A stretch of 6,500 nucleotides of DNA from Ahrensia sp. (lineage in GTDB: Bacteria > Pseudomonadota > Alphaproteobacteria > Rhizobiales > Rhizobiaceae). A program made the position numbers and the translations under genes. Below, in pieces: positions 1 through 6,500 of this stretch (positions are counted from its first letter, which is position 1; each line of letters starts with the position of its first letter). Below the pieces are notes generated by a model. That model did no database searches, was not told the DNA's origin, and saw only the letters and a program-made list of their open reading frames with translations. The stretch is taken from the NCBI GenBank assembly GCA_024639025.1, contig JAHEJF010000100.1, positions 1 through 6,500 on the forward strand, given 5' to 3'.

Positions 1-2048
1 TGTTGGTGCCCGACACATGCCTGGGCACGGATAGCCACACCACCATGATCAATGGCTTGGGAATTCTGGGTTGGGGCATTGGCGGTCTGGAGGCAGAATC
101 ACTGTTGTTCGGCGATGTGTCGGCGATCAACGTCCCCGAAGTGGTGGGGCTTGAAGTGACAGGTACGCCATCGGCTCACATTACGGCGACCGATATAGCA
201 CTGGTCGTGGCAGAAAAACTTCGGTCCGTGGGTGTTGTCGACAAGTATGTTGAACTGTTTGGCGCCAGCTACAAGCACCTGACGGTGGCGGATCGCGCAA
301 CCATCGCCAATATGGCGCCCGAATATGGATCGACTGTTGTGTTCTGCCCGATCGATGAAAACACGCTGCGCTACTTGCGGGAAACCGGCCGCGGTGCGCA
401 GCATGCGAAGCTGACAGAAGCCTATGCCAAGGCGCAGGCCATGTTGCTTGACGGCAAAAGTAGCCAGATTGAGTATGACGCGATCGTACCGCTCGATTTG
501 AGCGAGATCGGCAGATCTGTCGCCGGCCCATCGCGCCCCGAACAGCGCATTGATTTGCACAATGCCACTGAAAAACTCAGCTCGGACGATGAACGCATGG
601 CGGCCCGCCGGTTCGCCGTCAAGAATGCGGATCATGATCTTGGCGACGGTGACGTCATCATTGCCGCTATCACAAGTTGCACAAATACGGCCAACCCACG
701 CAACATGGTGTTGGCCGGACTGGTCGCGCAAAAGGCGCTTGAAAAGGGCTTGATGGTCAAGTCGCATGTCAAGACATCACTGGCCCCGGGTTCGCGTGTT
801 GTTGCCAATTACCTGAAGCAAAGCGGATTGCAAAAGTCGCTTGATGCGCTGGGCTTTGAGATCGCTGCATTTTCATGCTCCACGTGCAACGGCATGTCCG
901 GTCCACTGGACCCCGCACACGAAGAGGCGATAATTGACAATGACATCAAGGGCGTTGCCGTTCTGTCAGGAAACAGGAACTTTGCCGGGCGTATTCACCC
1001 GCTGGCTTCGCGCAACATGATCGCTTCGCCACCCTTGGTCGTCGCTTATGCCTTGATGGGAACGATCCTTAAAGACATTACCCAGGAACCGCTGGGAGAG
1101 GACCGGGACGGTAATCCGGTGATGCTTGATGACCTCTGGCCGTCCGAAGATGCCGTTAATGAAATCATCGAGTCCCATGTAACCGCCGCCGCGTTTTCCC
1201 AGAACTATCGCGAGATTGCTGACGTCAATAATCACTGGAACGCACTTGAGACCGGCGCCGGCGAGTATGAGTGGCCCGCATCGACTTATGTCAGCTTCCC
1301 ACCCTTCATCAAGTCCATCGATCCGAGCGGTGCTTCCCAAAACCAGCTGAACAATTTGCGTCCATTGGTCATTTTGGGGGACTCGGTCACCACCGATCAT
1401 ATATCGCCGTCTGGGACCATCACCGTTGAATCTGAAGCCGGCAAATATTTATCTCAAAATGGCATCGCGCCCAGAGACTTCAATTCGTTTGGCACACGTC
1501 GGGGCAATTCGGATGTCGTGATCCGCTCAACTTTTGCCAATTATCGGCTGCGTAATGAAATGACCCCTGAAAAGGAAGGGTCCTGGGCAAGGATTGAACC
1601 CGATGGCCAAGTCACAACAGTTTACCAGGCCATCAAGACCTATCTGGCCCGCGGCCAAAAACTGATTGTCATTGGCGGCAAGGAATATGGTTGTGGCTCT
1701 TCGCGCGATACGGCCGCCAAAGCGCCCTGGCTGGCAGGCGTTCGCGCAGTCATTGCAGAAAGCTTTGAACGCATTCACCGGTCGAACCTGGTCAATATGG
1801 GTATTGCACCATTGTGTTTCACCAAAGGGGTGAACCGAAAAACACTGGCACTGGATGGCAGCGAGATTTTTGATATTGAACTGGACGATGATCTGAGCGC
1901 TGCAACGCTTGTGATTCATCGCGCTTCGGGAGAAGTAGAGCGAGCGAACCTTGACTTGCGCCTCTACAATGATGCCGAGCGCAACACCTACAGACAAGGC
2001 GGGTTGCTTCCACGATCAATGCGTGAGTTTTTGAGGCAATCAGCATGA
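1..2048 (+). CDS. Aconitase-family Fe-S hydratase (AcnA/AcnD type), 5'-truncated by window edge
   Basis: Cytoplasmic [4Fe-4S] hydro-lyase that interconverts hydroxy-tricarboxylates through an aconitate-type intermediate: citrate/isocitrate, or 2-methylcitrate/2-methylaconitate if AcnD. About 681 residues are visible, and the reading frame is open to the left edge. Family length of roughly 870-890 implies about 200 N-terminal residues lie upstream. In visible-residue numbering: GTDSHTTMINGLG at 8-20; SCTNT with cluster Cys226; CSTC with Cys292 and Cys295 (the 66-residue spacing to Cys226 matches the family); NRNFAGR at 324-330 with two substrate-type arginines; GDSVTTDHISP at 459-469; and the swivel-domain motif YGCGSSRD at 562-569. 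All three cluster ligands are present, so the enzyme looks active. GLGILGWGIGG resembles AcnA, whereas CNGMSG after the cluster cysteines and the prpF neighbour point to AcnD. I therefore leave the substrate open. The stop overlaps the prpF start. Confidence 0.95.
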   Translation, partial: LVPDTCLGTDSHTTMINGLGILGWGIGGLEAESLLFGDVSAINVPEVVGLEVTGTPSAHITATDIALVVAEKLRSVGVVDKYVELFGASYKHLTVADRATIANMAPEYGSTVVFCPIDENTLRYLRETGRGAQHAKLTEAYAKAQAMLLDGKSSQIEYDAIVPLDLSEIGRSVAGPSRPEQRIDLHNATEKLSSDDERMAARRFAVKNADHDLGDGDVIIAAITSCTNTANPRNMVLAGLVAQKALEKGLMVKSHVKTSLAPGSRVVANYLKQSGLQKSLDALGFEIAAFSCSTCNGMSGPLDPAHEEAIIDNDIKGVAVLSGNRNFAGRIHPLASRNMIASPPLVVAYALMGTILKDITQEPLGEDRDGNPVMLDDLWPSEDAVNEIIESHVTAAAFSQNYREIADVNNHWNALETGAGEYEWPASTYVSFPPFIKSIDPSGASQNQLNNLRPLVILGDSVTTDHISPSGTITVESEAGKYLSQNGIAPRDFNSFGTRRGNSDVVIRSTFANYRLRNEMTPEKEGSWARIEPDGQVTTVYQAIKTYLARGQKLIVIGGKEYGCGSSRDTAAKAPWLAGVRAVIAESFERIHRSNLVNMGIAPLCFTKGVNRKTLALDGSEIFDIELDDDLSAATLVIHRASGEVERANLDLRLYNDAERNTYRQGGLLPRSMREFLRQSA
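2033..2048 (+). promoter_or_regulatory. prpF ribosome binding site and ATGA stop/start overlap
   Basis: GAGG at 2033-2036 sits 8 bases before the ATG at 2045, inside the last codons of the aconitase gene. The ATG shares bases with the TGA stop (2046-2048). This arrangement fixes the prpF start and suggests translational coupling of the two enzymes. Confidence 0.8.
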
Positions 2049-3178
2049 CGGGGCGGCGAGAAATAAGGGCTGCATTCTACCGGGGTGGAACATCAAACGG
2101 CGTCGTTTTCAACGGCAAGGATTTGCCCAAGGATCGCGCAGCACGTGACAAGATGTTTCTTGGCGTCCTCGGAAGTCCGGATGCCTATGGCAGGCAGCTC
2201 GACGGCATGGGTAGTGGTATCTCGTCGCTATCCAAAGTTGTCATTGTGGATCCGTCCAGTCGCCAAGATGCAGATGTTGATTACACATTCGTGCAAATCG
2301 CAGTGGGCGAACCGGTCGCAGATTATGGTTCTGCTTGCGGCAACATGTCTTCGGTGGTTGGGCCATTCGCGGTTGAGGAGGGATTGGTCGAAAGTGTCGA
2401 TGGCATAAACCGGGTCAGGATCCACAACACCAACACCAGCCAAATCTATGTCTCCGAGTTTGAAGTCGAAGATGGCCTGGCACTGGAGGCAGGCACATTT
2501 GAAATTCCGGGCGTTTCGCAAACAGGTGCCAGGATAAAGCTCGACTTTCTTGAGCCGGGAGGTTCGCGCACCGGCAAGCTATTGCCGTCCGGTGCACCGA
2601 TCAACCGGATCGAAATGGATGGCATGAGATCGATCGACATTTCCATGGTCGACGCGGCTAACCCGGTGGCATTTGTCAGGGCCAGTGACCTTGGTCTGTC
2701 GGGTGCTGAAAACCCCATTGAACTGGATGCAAATTCCGACCTGATGGCCGTAATGGAAAGACTGCGCCGTCAAGCAGCGGTTTCCATGGGCATGGCAAAC
2801 TCAGCTGACCAGGCATCGCTTTCAAATCCCAAAATTGCTGTTGTCGCACCCGCACAAGCGTTCCAGGCGCTTGATGGTCGCACCTATGATGCATCGACCC
2901 ATGATCTGTGTGTTCGCATTGTATCCATGGGCAAGTTTCATCGCGCCATCACGCTAACCGGAGCGATGTGCACTGCAGTGGCGGCCAGAATTGAAGGCTC
3001 GCTGGTTCAGCAGATATGCAATTCGGACACGACTTTGAGGATCGGGACGCCATCCGGCGTGTTGCCGGTAGACGCGCAAGTCACAAATGGCGCACAAGGT
3101 CCGCGGGCAGATTCGGCAACGACCTATCGGACACAAAGAAGGATTATGCAGGGCGCTGTGTTGCTGCCGAAGGCGTAA
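2045..3178 (+). CDS. prpF: PrpF-family 2-methylaconitate/aconitate isomerase
   Basis: 377-residue cytoplasmic isomerase of the PrpF family, which has a two-lobed diaminopimelate-epimerase-like fold and needs no cofactor. Members shift the double bond or cis-trans geometry of unsaturated tricarboxylates: 2-methylaconitate in the AcnD-dependent methylcitrate cycle, trans-aconitate in vitro, or 4-oxalomesaconate in LigU/GalD relatives. Visible motifs are RGGTSNG (13-19), LSKVVIV (62-68) with Lys64, and ACGNMSSVVGPFA (97-109) with Cys98. The 34-residue Lys-Cys spacing equals that of the known active-site pair (Lys73/Cys107 in Shewanella PrpF, from memory). GKFHRAITLTGAMC (296-309) is the C-terminal lobe signature. 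The length is near the usual 360-400 residues. The ATG lies in an ATGA overlap with the aconitase stop and has a GAGG site 8 bases upstream. The adjacent aconitase favours a PrpF/aconitate-type role over an aromatic-degradation tautomerase, but the substrate is inferred. Confidence 0.9.
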   Translation: MTGRREIRAAFYRGGTSNGVVFNGKDLPKDRAARDKMFLGVLGSPDAYGRQLDGMGSGISSLSKVVIVDPSSRQDADVDYTFVQIAVGEPVADYGSACGNMSSVVGPFAVEEGLVESVDGINRVRIHNTNTSQIYVSEFEVEDGLALEAGTFEIPGVSQTGARIKLDFLEPGGSRTGKLLPSGAPINRIEMDGMRSIDISMVDAANPVAFVRASDLGLSGAENPIELDANSDLMAVMERLRRQAAVSMGMANSADQASLSNPKIAVVAPAQAFQALDGRTYDASTHDLCVRIVSMGKFHRAITLTGAMCTAVAARIEGSLVQQICNSDTTLRIGTPSGVLPVDAQVTNGAQGPRADSATTYRTQRRIMQGAVLLPKA

Positions 3179-3190
3179 TCAGATGAGCCT

Positions 3191-3209
3191 GAGCACCATT
3201 CGCGTGCTT
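3191..3209 (+). terminator. Weak stem-loop after prpF, doubtful terminator
   Basis: AGCAC (3192-3196) pairs with GTGCT (3204-3208) around a 7-base loop, and a G-T pair can extend the stem. Only three T residues end the structure, followed by a G-rich run. It lies 13 bases after the prpF stop, where a terminator would be expected. The stem is short and there is no proper T tract, so it may not terminate. Confidence 0.2.
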
Positions 3210-3338
3210 TGAGGGGGGGGTGCGAGATCATCATGGATCGACCTGAGGAAGTTCACGAAAAAGAAAAACCACAAACCAAAACAAAGGCATGGCATGTGAA
3301 AATGGATTGTGTAACAGTGGTTTTGGAGGATTGAAAAC

Positions 3339-3351
3339 TCTCGGCCCGAGA
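3339..3351. repeat. 13-base perfect palindrome, candidate operator or small hairpin
   Basis: TCTCGGCCCGAGA has 6-base arms (TCTCGG and CCGAGA) about a central C. It lies 11 bases upstream of the candidate tctC promoter -35 element. Symmetry and position would suit a dimeric transcription factor, but no regulator gene is visible and no known consensus is recognised. As RNA it would form only a 5-base stem with a GCC loop and no T tract, so termination is unlikely. Confidence 0.35.
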
Positions 3352-3361
3352 ACCTTATGGG

Positions 3362-3390
3362 TTGATACTAACGGGATCCGGTGGAACAAT
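3362..3390 (+). promoter_or_regulatory. Candidate sigma70-type promoter for tctCBA
   Basis: TTGATA (3362-3367) matches five of six bases of the -35 consensus. AACAAT (3385-3390) matches four of six of the -10 consensus, and the spacer is the optimal 17 bases. A start near 3397 would leave a leader of about 36 bases carrying the tctC ribosome binding site. It was found by eye and chance matches of this quality are not rare, so it is a prediction only. Confidence 0.4.
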
Positions 3391-3420
3391 GAAAACAAAA
3401 GAATTTAGATCGTCATTATA

Positions 3421-3432
3421 GGGAGGAAACAA
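3421..3432 (+). promoter_or_regulatory. Strong ribosome binding site of tctC
   Basis: GGGAGG (3421-3426) lies 6 bases before the ATG at 3433. It is the strongest ribosome binding site in the window, which fits the high expression a periplasmic binding protein usually needs. Confidence 0.8.
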
Positions 3433-4416
3433 ATGACAATTTCTAAAGTACTGAAGGGCACAGCGATTGCAGCCGCAACAGCGATGGCCCTAACCAGCGC
3501 GAGCATGGCCGACGGGCATCAGGTTGTGGATAGCATCCACTTTCTGATCCCCGGTGGCGCAGGCGGCGGCTGGGACGGCACAGCCCGTGGAACAGGCGAA
3601 GCACTGACCGGTGCCGGCTTGGTGGGCAGCGCTTCATACGAAAACATGTCTGGCGGTGGCGGTGGTAAAGCCATCGGTTACATGATCGAAAACGCCGACA
3701 GCAGCCATGGCACATTGATGGTGAATTCTACGCCCATCGTGATCCGTTCGCTGACCGGCGTATTCCCGCATAACTTCCGTGACCTGACACTTGTTGCCGG
3801 TACGATCGGTGACTATGCAGCATTGGTTGTTCCCGCCGAAGGTGGCGCCAATGATCTCAACGGCCTGCTTGAAGCCTTCAAGGCCGATCCAGGCAGCGTT
3901 GCAATCGGTGGTGGTTCGGTGCCCGGCGGCATGGACCACCTCGTCGCTGCAATGGTTTTCCAGGCAGGTGGGGCTGATCCAGTCGCCATGAAATATGTGC
4001 CTTATGATGGCGGTGGCGCAACAATGGCCGGTCTTCTGTCCGGAGAAGTGCAAGCTGTTTCAACCGGCTTCTCAGAAGCAGTTGAGTTGGCCAAGGCCGG
4101 CGAAGTGCGCATTATTGGTGTGACGTCTCCAGAGCGTGTTGACGCGTTTCCGGATGCGCCAACAATGATGGAGCAGGGCAATGACACGACATTCGTGAAC
4201 TGGCGTGGCTTCTTCGCAGCGCCTGGTCTGCCGGATGACAAGCTGGCCATGTACCAGGATGCCATTGCCAAAATGTATGACACGGACGAGTGGGAAGCTG
4301 TGCGCGCCCGCAACGGATGGGTCAACATCCACAACCCTGGCGACGACTTCAGGGCATTCCTTGAAGAGCAGGAAACGGTCATTGGTGACCTGATGAAACA
4401 ACTCGGATTCCTGTAA
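3433..4416 (+). CDS. tctC: TctC (Bug-type) periplasmic substrate-binding protein of a tripartite tricarboxylate transporter
   Basis: 327-residue extracytoplasmic binding protein that captures a carboxylate in the periplasm and delivers it to TctAB. Residues 1-26 form a Sec signal peptide: a Lys-containing N-region (MTISKVLKGT), an Ala-rich hydrophobic core, and a likely SMA cleavage site before Asp27. The mature protein starts with the Bug-family motif LIPGGAGGGWDGTARG (38-53), whose glycine loop and Asp48 lie in the ligand site in solved relatives. Further family segments are GGGSVPGGMDHL (159-170), YVPYDGGGATMAGLLSGEVQA (188-208) and WRGFFAAPGLP (257-267). The length is typical of the family. 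The ligand cannot be read from the sequence. Bug proteins bind tricarboxylates, dicarboxylates, aromatic acids, amino acids and more, and the neighbouring aconitase and PrpF favour a tricarboxylate. The gene is probably transcribed from its own promoter and is first in the transporter operon. Confidence 0.95.
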   Translation: MTISKVLKGTAIAAATAMALTSASMADGHQVVDSIHFLIPGGAGGGWDGTARGTGEALTGAGLVGSASYENMSGGGGGKAIGYMIENADSSHGTLMVNSTPIVIRSLTGVFPHNFRDLTLVAGTIGDYAALVVPAEGGANDLNGLLEAFKADPGSVAIGGGSVPGGMDHLVAAMVFQAGGADPVAMKYVPYDGGGATMAGLLSGEVQAVSTGFSEAVELAKAGEVRIIGVTSPERVDAFPDAPTMMEQGNDTTFVNWRGFFAAPGLPDDKLAMYQDAIAKMYDTDEWEAVRARNGWVNIHNPGDDFRAFLEEQETVIGDLMKQLGFL

Positions 4417-4430
4417 GAAACAGATATGAG

Positions 4431-4456
4431 GGCCGCGCAGCACAAGTTGCGCGGCC
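4431..4456 (+). promoter_or_regulatory. GC-rich intercistronic hairpin between tctC and tctB
   Basis: GGCCGCGCA (4431-4439) pairs perfectly with TGCGCGGCC (4448-4456). A G-T closing pair leaves a 6-base loop. The structure lies 14 bases after the tctC stop and ends before the tctB ribosome binding site (about 4466-4473). It has no following T tract, so it is not a canonical intrinsic terminator. A strong stem after a binding-protein gene commonly protects the upstream mRNA from 3' exonucleases or causes partial termination, which would give more TctC than TctBA. That role is inferred. Confidence 0.6.
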
Positions 4457-4480
4457 AACTCTTCGAGGGGGAGAATTTCA

Positions 4481-4972
4481 ATGGCACTGGACCGCTGGAT
4501 AGCGCTCACTATTTTGCTCATATGCACGGCCTATGGCTACGCTGCCTATTTTTCGATGGATCAACTCTTGCCACCGATCATGCAGCGCAGTCCCATCTGG
4601 CCGTCCAGTTTCCCGAAAGTTCTCTCCATCGGGGCGATAGTCTTCGCCCTGATTATCGTGCTGGGGCTGGAGAAATCGCCCAACCGGGATGAGGCGCCAG
4701 ACATCAATTTGAAGCGGCTGGGGGATTACCAGGTAGGTCATGCGCTGATACTGATCGGACTGATGATTGCCTATGCCCTGTTGCTACGCCCCTTGGGTTT
4801 CATCGCATCAACCTTTCTTTTCCTCGCCGTTGGCAGCTTCACGCTCGGCGAGCGCAAATATGTGACCATGGCTGTGGTGGCGATTATAGCCACGCTCAGC
4901 ATTTGGTATCTGGTTGACAATGTGCTGGGCATCTTCTTGAGGCCTCTGCCGCTATTCATGATGGGAAGTTAA
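4481..4972 (+). CDS. tctB: TctB small membrane subunit of the tripartite tricarboxylate transporter
   Basis: 163-residue inner-membrane protein, the poorly conserved small subunit that works with TctA in cation-coupled uptake. Hydrophobic segments are seen at about 6-23, 44-63, 86-102, 104-121 and 127-145. The first two are followed by a polar loop (64-85) and the rest pack as a hydrophobic C-terminal half, as expected for the TctB family (four to five predicted helices). Family-like features are the WPSSFPKVL segment after helix 1, RPLGFIASTFLFL (103-115) and VLGIFLRPLP (148-157) at the C-terminus. The ATG has a GGGGGAG-type ribosome binding site ending 7 bases upstream. Position between tctC and tctA makes the assignment firm despite weak sequence conservation. 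Confidence 0.9.
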   Translation: MALDRWIALTILLICTAYGYAAYFSMDQLLPPIMQRSPIWPSSFPKVLSIGAIVFALIIVLGLEKSPNRDEAPDINLKRLGDYQVGHALILIGLMIAYALLLRPLGFIASTFLFLAVGSFTLGERKYVTMAVVAIIATLSIWYLVDNVLGIFLRPLPLFMMGS

Positions 4973-4976
4973 GATG
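4963..4976 (+). promoter_or_regulatory. tctB/tctA junction with ribosome binding site inside tctB
   Basis: GGGAAG (4963-4968) within the last tctB codons lies 5 bases from the tctA ATG at 4974, and the tctB TAA ends at 4972. The one-base gap supports this start and indicates coupled synthesis of the two membrane subunits. Confidence 0.65.
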
Positions 4977-6497
4977 TTAGATGGTCTCCTGCTTGGTCTG
5001 TCGACCGCATTCACTTTCACCAACATTTTGATGGTTATCGGTGGCTGTCTCATCGGCACTTTCATTGGCATGCTGCCGGGTCTCGGGCCCATGTCGATTA
5101 TCGCCATCATGATCCCCATTGCCATCACCATTGGTGATCCGGCGACGGCGCTGATCTTGTTGGCCGGCGTTTATTACGGCGCGGTGTTTGGCGGCTCGAC
5201 CTCGTCCATACTCATCAATGCCCCTGGCGTGGCATCCACGGTGGCCACAAGTTTTGATGGCTATCCGCTGACCCGGCAGGGCAAGGCGGGCAAGGCGCTG
5301 ACGGTTGCCGCCATCTCGTCTTTCGCCGGCGGCACCTTGGGTGCGATCCTTCTTCTCTTCTTTGCGCCGGCCCTGGCGTCGATTGCGCTGTTGTTTCATT
5401 CATCTGAATATTTCGCGCTGATGGTTGTGGGCTTGTCGGCGATCGCGGCCTTTGCGGGAACCGGGCAAGTCGCCAAGGCACTGCTCATGACGTTTCTGGG
5501 CCTCATCATGGCAACGGTGGGTGAGGGTGTCCTGTTCAATGCGGCACGCTTTACAATGGGCATTTCCGACCTTCAGTCGGGTTTCGGTTTCATCACGCTA
5601 GCCATGGCCATGTTTGCATTGCCCGAGGCGATCTATCTCGTTCTGGACCCCAACCGGTCCAAGTCTGCTGATGGCGGGGAGAACAAGGAGATCAAGGATC
5701 TGCGCATTACGCGGGCAGAGGCAAAAGCCATCACGCCCGTTATCGCGCGGCAATCGGTGCAAGGCTTCTTCATCGGCGTATTGCCGGGTGCCGGTGCCAC
5801 GATCGCATCCTTCCTGGGCTACGCCGTTGAGCGCAACATTGCCCCCAAGGATGAGCAGGAGCAGTTCGGCAAGGGTTCGATCAAGGGTATCGCTGCGCCG
5901 GAAAGCGCCAACAACGCCGCTTGTACAGGATCCTTCGTGCCGCTTCTCACGCTGGGCATACCTGGCTCAGGCACGACGGCCATTCTGCTCGGTGCGTTGA
6001 TCGCGCTGAACGTCAGCCCCGGACCGCGGCTGATGCTCGACGAGCCCCAGATTTTCTGGGCCGTGATCATCTCCATGTATCTGGGCAATCTCGTTCTGCT
6101 GATGCTCAATTTGCCGCTCATCCCTTACATTGCAAAAGTGTTGGCGGCACCGCGAAACTATTTGATTCCGTTCATTTTGTTCTTCACCCTGATGGGCGCC
6201 TATATCGGGCAGAACAATGCGACGGAACTGCTGCTCCTTGTCGGCTTCGGTGTCTGTGCGACCATATTGCGCTTTGCAGATTATCCGCTGGCGCCACTGC
6301 TGATTGGTTTCATTCTGGGGCCGCTGCTGGAGAACAATTTCGCCCGCGCGATGCAGCTTTATGATGGCATGGGCTTCATCTGGCAGCGCCCGATGACACT
6401 CGGCCTGCTGATCATTGCTGTCTTGCTGGTGATTCTGCCCAGCTACCGGGCGCGCCGCGCCCGCCTCCGCGCCCAGGGCGTTGCCGACGGCGATTGA
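4974..6497 (+). CDS. tctA: TctA large membrane subunit of the tripartite tricarboxylate transporter
   Basis: 507-residue polytopic inner-membrane protein, the translocating subunit of TTT-family secondary transporters. It is complete and of typical length. Conserved signatures are MLPGLGP (33-39), GGSTSSILINAPG (73-85), DGYPLTRQGKAGKAL (95-109), GVLPGAGATIASFLGY (268-283) and PESANNAACTGSFVPLLTLGIPGSGTTAILLGAL (309-342, written as family landmarks PESANN and LGIPGSG). The two LPG-containing segments, one in each half, agree with the internal duplication known for the family. A polar cytoplasmic-type loop lies at about 225-257 and a basic tail with several Arg at 490-500. The gene begins one base after the tctB stop, with GGGAAG (4963-4968) 5 bases upstream, so translation is probably coupled. 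Only three bases of the window remain after the stop. Confidence 0.96.
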   Translation: MLDGLLLGLSTAFTFTNILMVIGGCLIGTFIGMLPGLGPMSIIAIMIPIAITIGDPATALILLAGVYYGAVFGGSTSSILINAPGVASTVATSFDGYPLTRQGKAGKALTVAAISSFAGGTLGAILLLFFAPALASIALLFHSSEYFALMVVGLSAIAAFAGTGQVAKALLMTFLGLIMATVGEGVLFNAARFTMGISDLQSGFGFITLAMAMFALPEAIYLVLDPNRSKSADGGENKEIKDLRITRAEAKAITPVIARQSVQGFFIGVLPGAGATIASFLGYAVERNIAPKDEQEQFGKGSIKGIAAPESANNAACTGSFVPLLTLGIPGSGTTAILLGALIALNVSPGPRLMLDEPQIFWAVIISMYLGNLVLLMLNLPLIPYIAKVLAAPRNYLIPFILFFTLMGAYIGQNNATELLLLVGFGVCATILRFADYPLAPLLIGFILGPLLENNFARAMQLYDGMGFIWQRPMTLGLLIIAVLLVILPSYRARRARLRAQGVADGD

Positions 6498-6500
6498 TCA

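Larger units (their letters stand above)
3179..3432. other. Intergenic region between prpF and tctC, no supported gene
   Basis: This 254-base stretch is richer in A than the flanking genes, especially at about 3250-3300. It contains an 8-G run (3213-3220), a weak stem-loop (3191-3209), a 13-base palindrome (3339-3351), a candidate promoter (3362-3390) and the tctC ribosome binding site. Only short ATG-initiated frames occur in it: 9 codons at 3183, 33 codons at 3233, 39 codons at 3289 and 10 codons at 3389. None has a convincing ribosome binding site or a recognisable product. The gap marks a probable break between the enzyme transcript and the transporter transcript. Confidence 0.7.

Noticed and set aside
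99..767. 222-codon open frame on the minus strand
   Set aside because: It lies entirely antisense to the aconitase coding region, which has unmistakable family motifs. Its translation is rich in Arg, His and Cys and looks like a shadow frame.
3233..3334. 33-codon frame beginning MDRPEEVHEKEKPQ
   Set aside because: There is no well-spaced ribosome binding site and no recognisable product. The Lys/Glu/Thr-rich composition simply reflects the A-rich DNA.
3371..3380. GGATCC-centred inverted repeat inside the promoter spacer
   Set aside because: Perfect symmetry covers only six bases, a length expected by chance.
3289..3408. 39-codon frame beginning MACENGLCNS across the candidate promoter
   Set aside because: The only purine-rich site is one base from the ATG, which is too close. 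The frame overlaps the predicted promoter and has no recognisable similarity.
3389..3421. 10-codon frame just before tctC, possible leader peptide
   Set aside because: Its ATG precedes the predicted transcription start, and it shows no codon bias suggesting attenuation and no terminator/antiterminator pair.
4002..4527. Overlapping minus-strand frames of about 150-160 codons opposite the end of tctC
   Set aside because: They are antisense to a well-supported TctC gene, have no recognisable motif and run across the intercistronic hairpin.
5614..6364. Alternative plus-strand frames of 128 and 147 codons inside tctA
   Set aside because: They overlap the conserved PESANN and LGIPGSG region of TctA in other frames and have the Arg/Ser/Pro-rich composition of out-of-frame GC-rich DNA.

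Overview
The window reads as proteobacterial chromosome, most likely from an alphaproteobacterium. The base composition is moderately GC-rich, the genes are tightly packed with good Shine-Dalgarno sites, and the protein set includes a Bug-type solute-binding protein. I cannot name a genus from the sequence alone. All recognised genes lie on the + strand.

The left half (1-3178) is a catabolic pair. The C-terminal three quarters of an aconitase-family Fe-S hydratase overlaps by four bases with a complete PrpF-family isomerase. The two are therefore probably translationally coupled. The aconitase begins upstream of the window.

A 254-base gap (3179-3432) follows. It has no convincing gene. It does carry a candidate sigma70-type promoter, a 13-base perfect palindrome just upstream of that promoter, an 8-G run and a strong ribosome binding site.

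The right half (3433-6497) is a complete tripartite tricarboxylate transporter of the TTT/TctCBA family. Its order is periplasmic binding protein tctC, a 64-base spacer with a GC-rich hairpin, small membrane protein tctB, and large membrane protein tctA one base after tctB.

Taken together, the genes suggest uptake of a tri- or related carboxylate by TctCBA, isomerisation of an unsaturated (aconitate- or methylaconitate-like) acid by the PrpF homologue, and hydration by the aconitase homologue into central metabolism. Possible substrates are trans-aconitate, citrate or isocitrate, or a methylcitrate-cycle acid. The substrate is inferred from gene families and adjacency and is not shown by the sequence. 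I found no mobile element, CRISPR array or RNA gene, and no clearly undescribed system. The most interesting point is the pairing of an aconitase/PrpF module with a TTT transporter.
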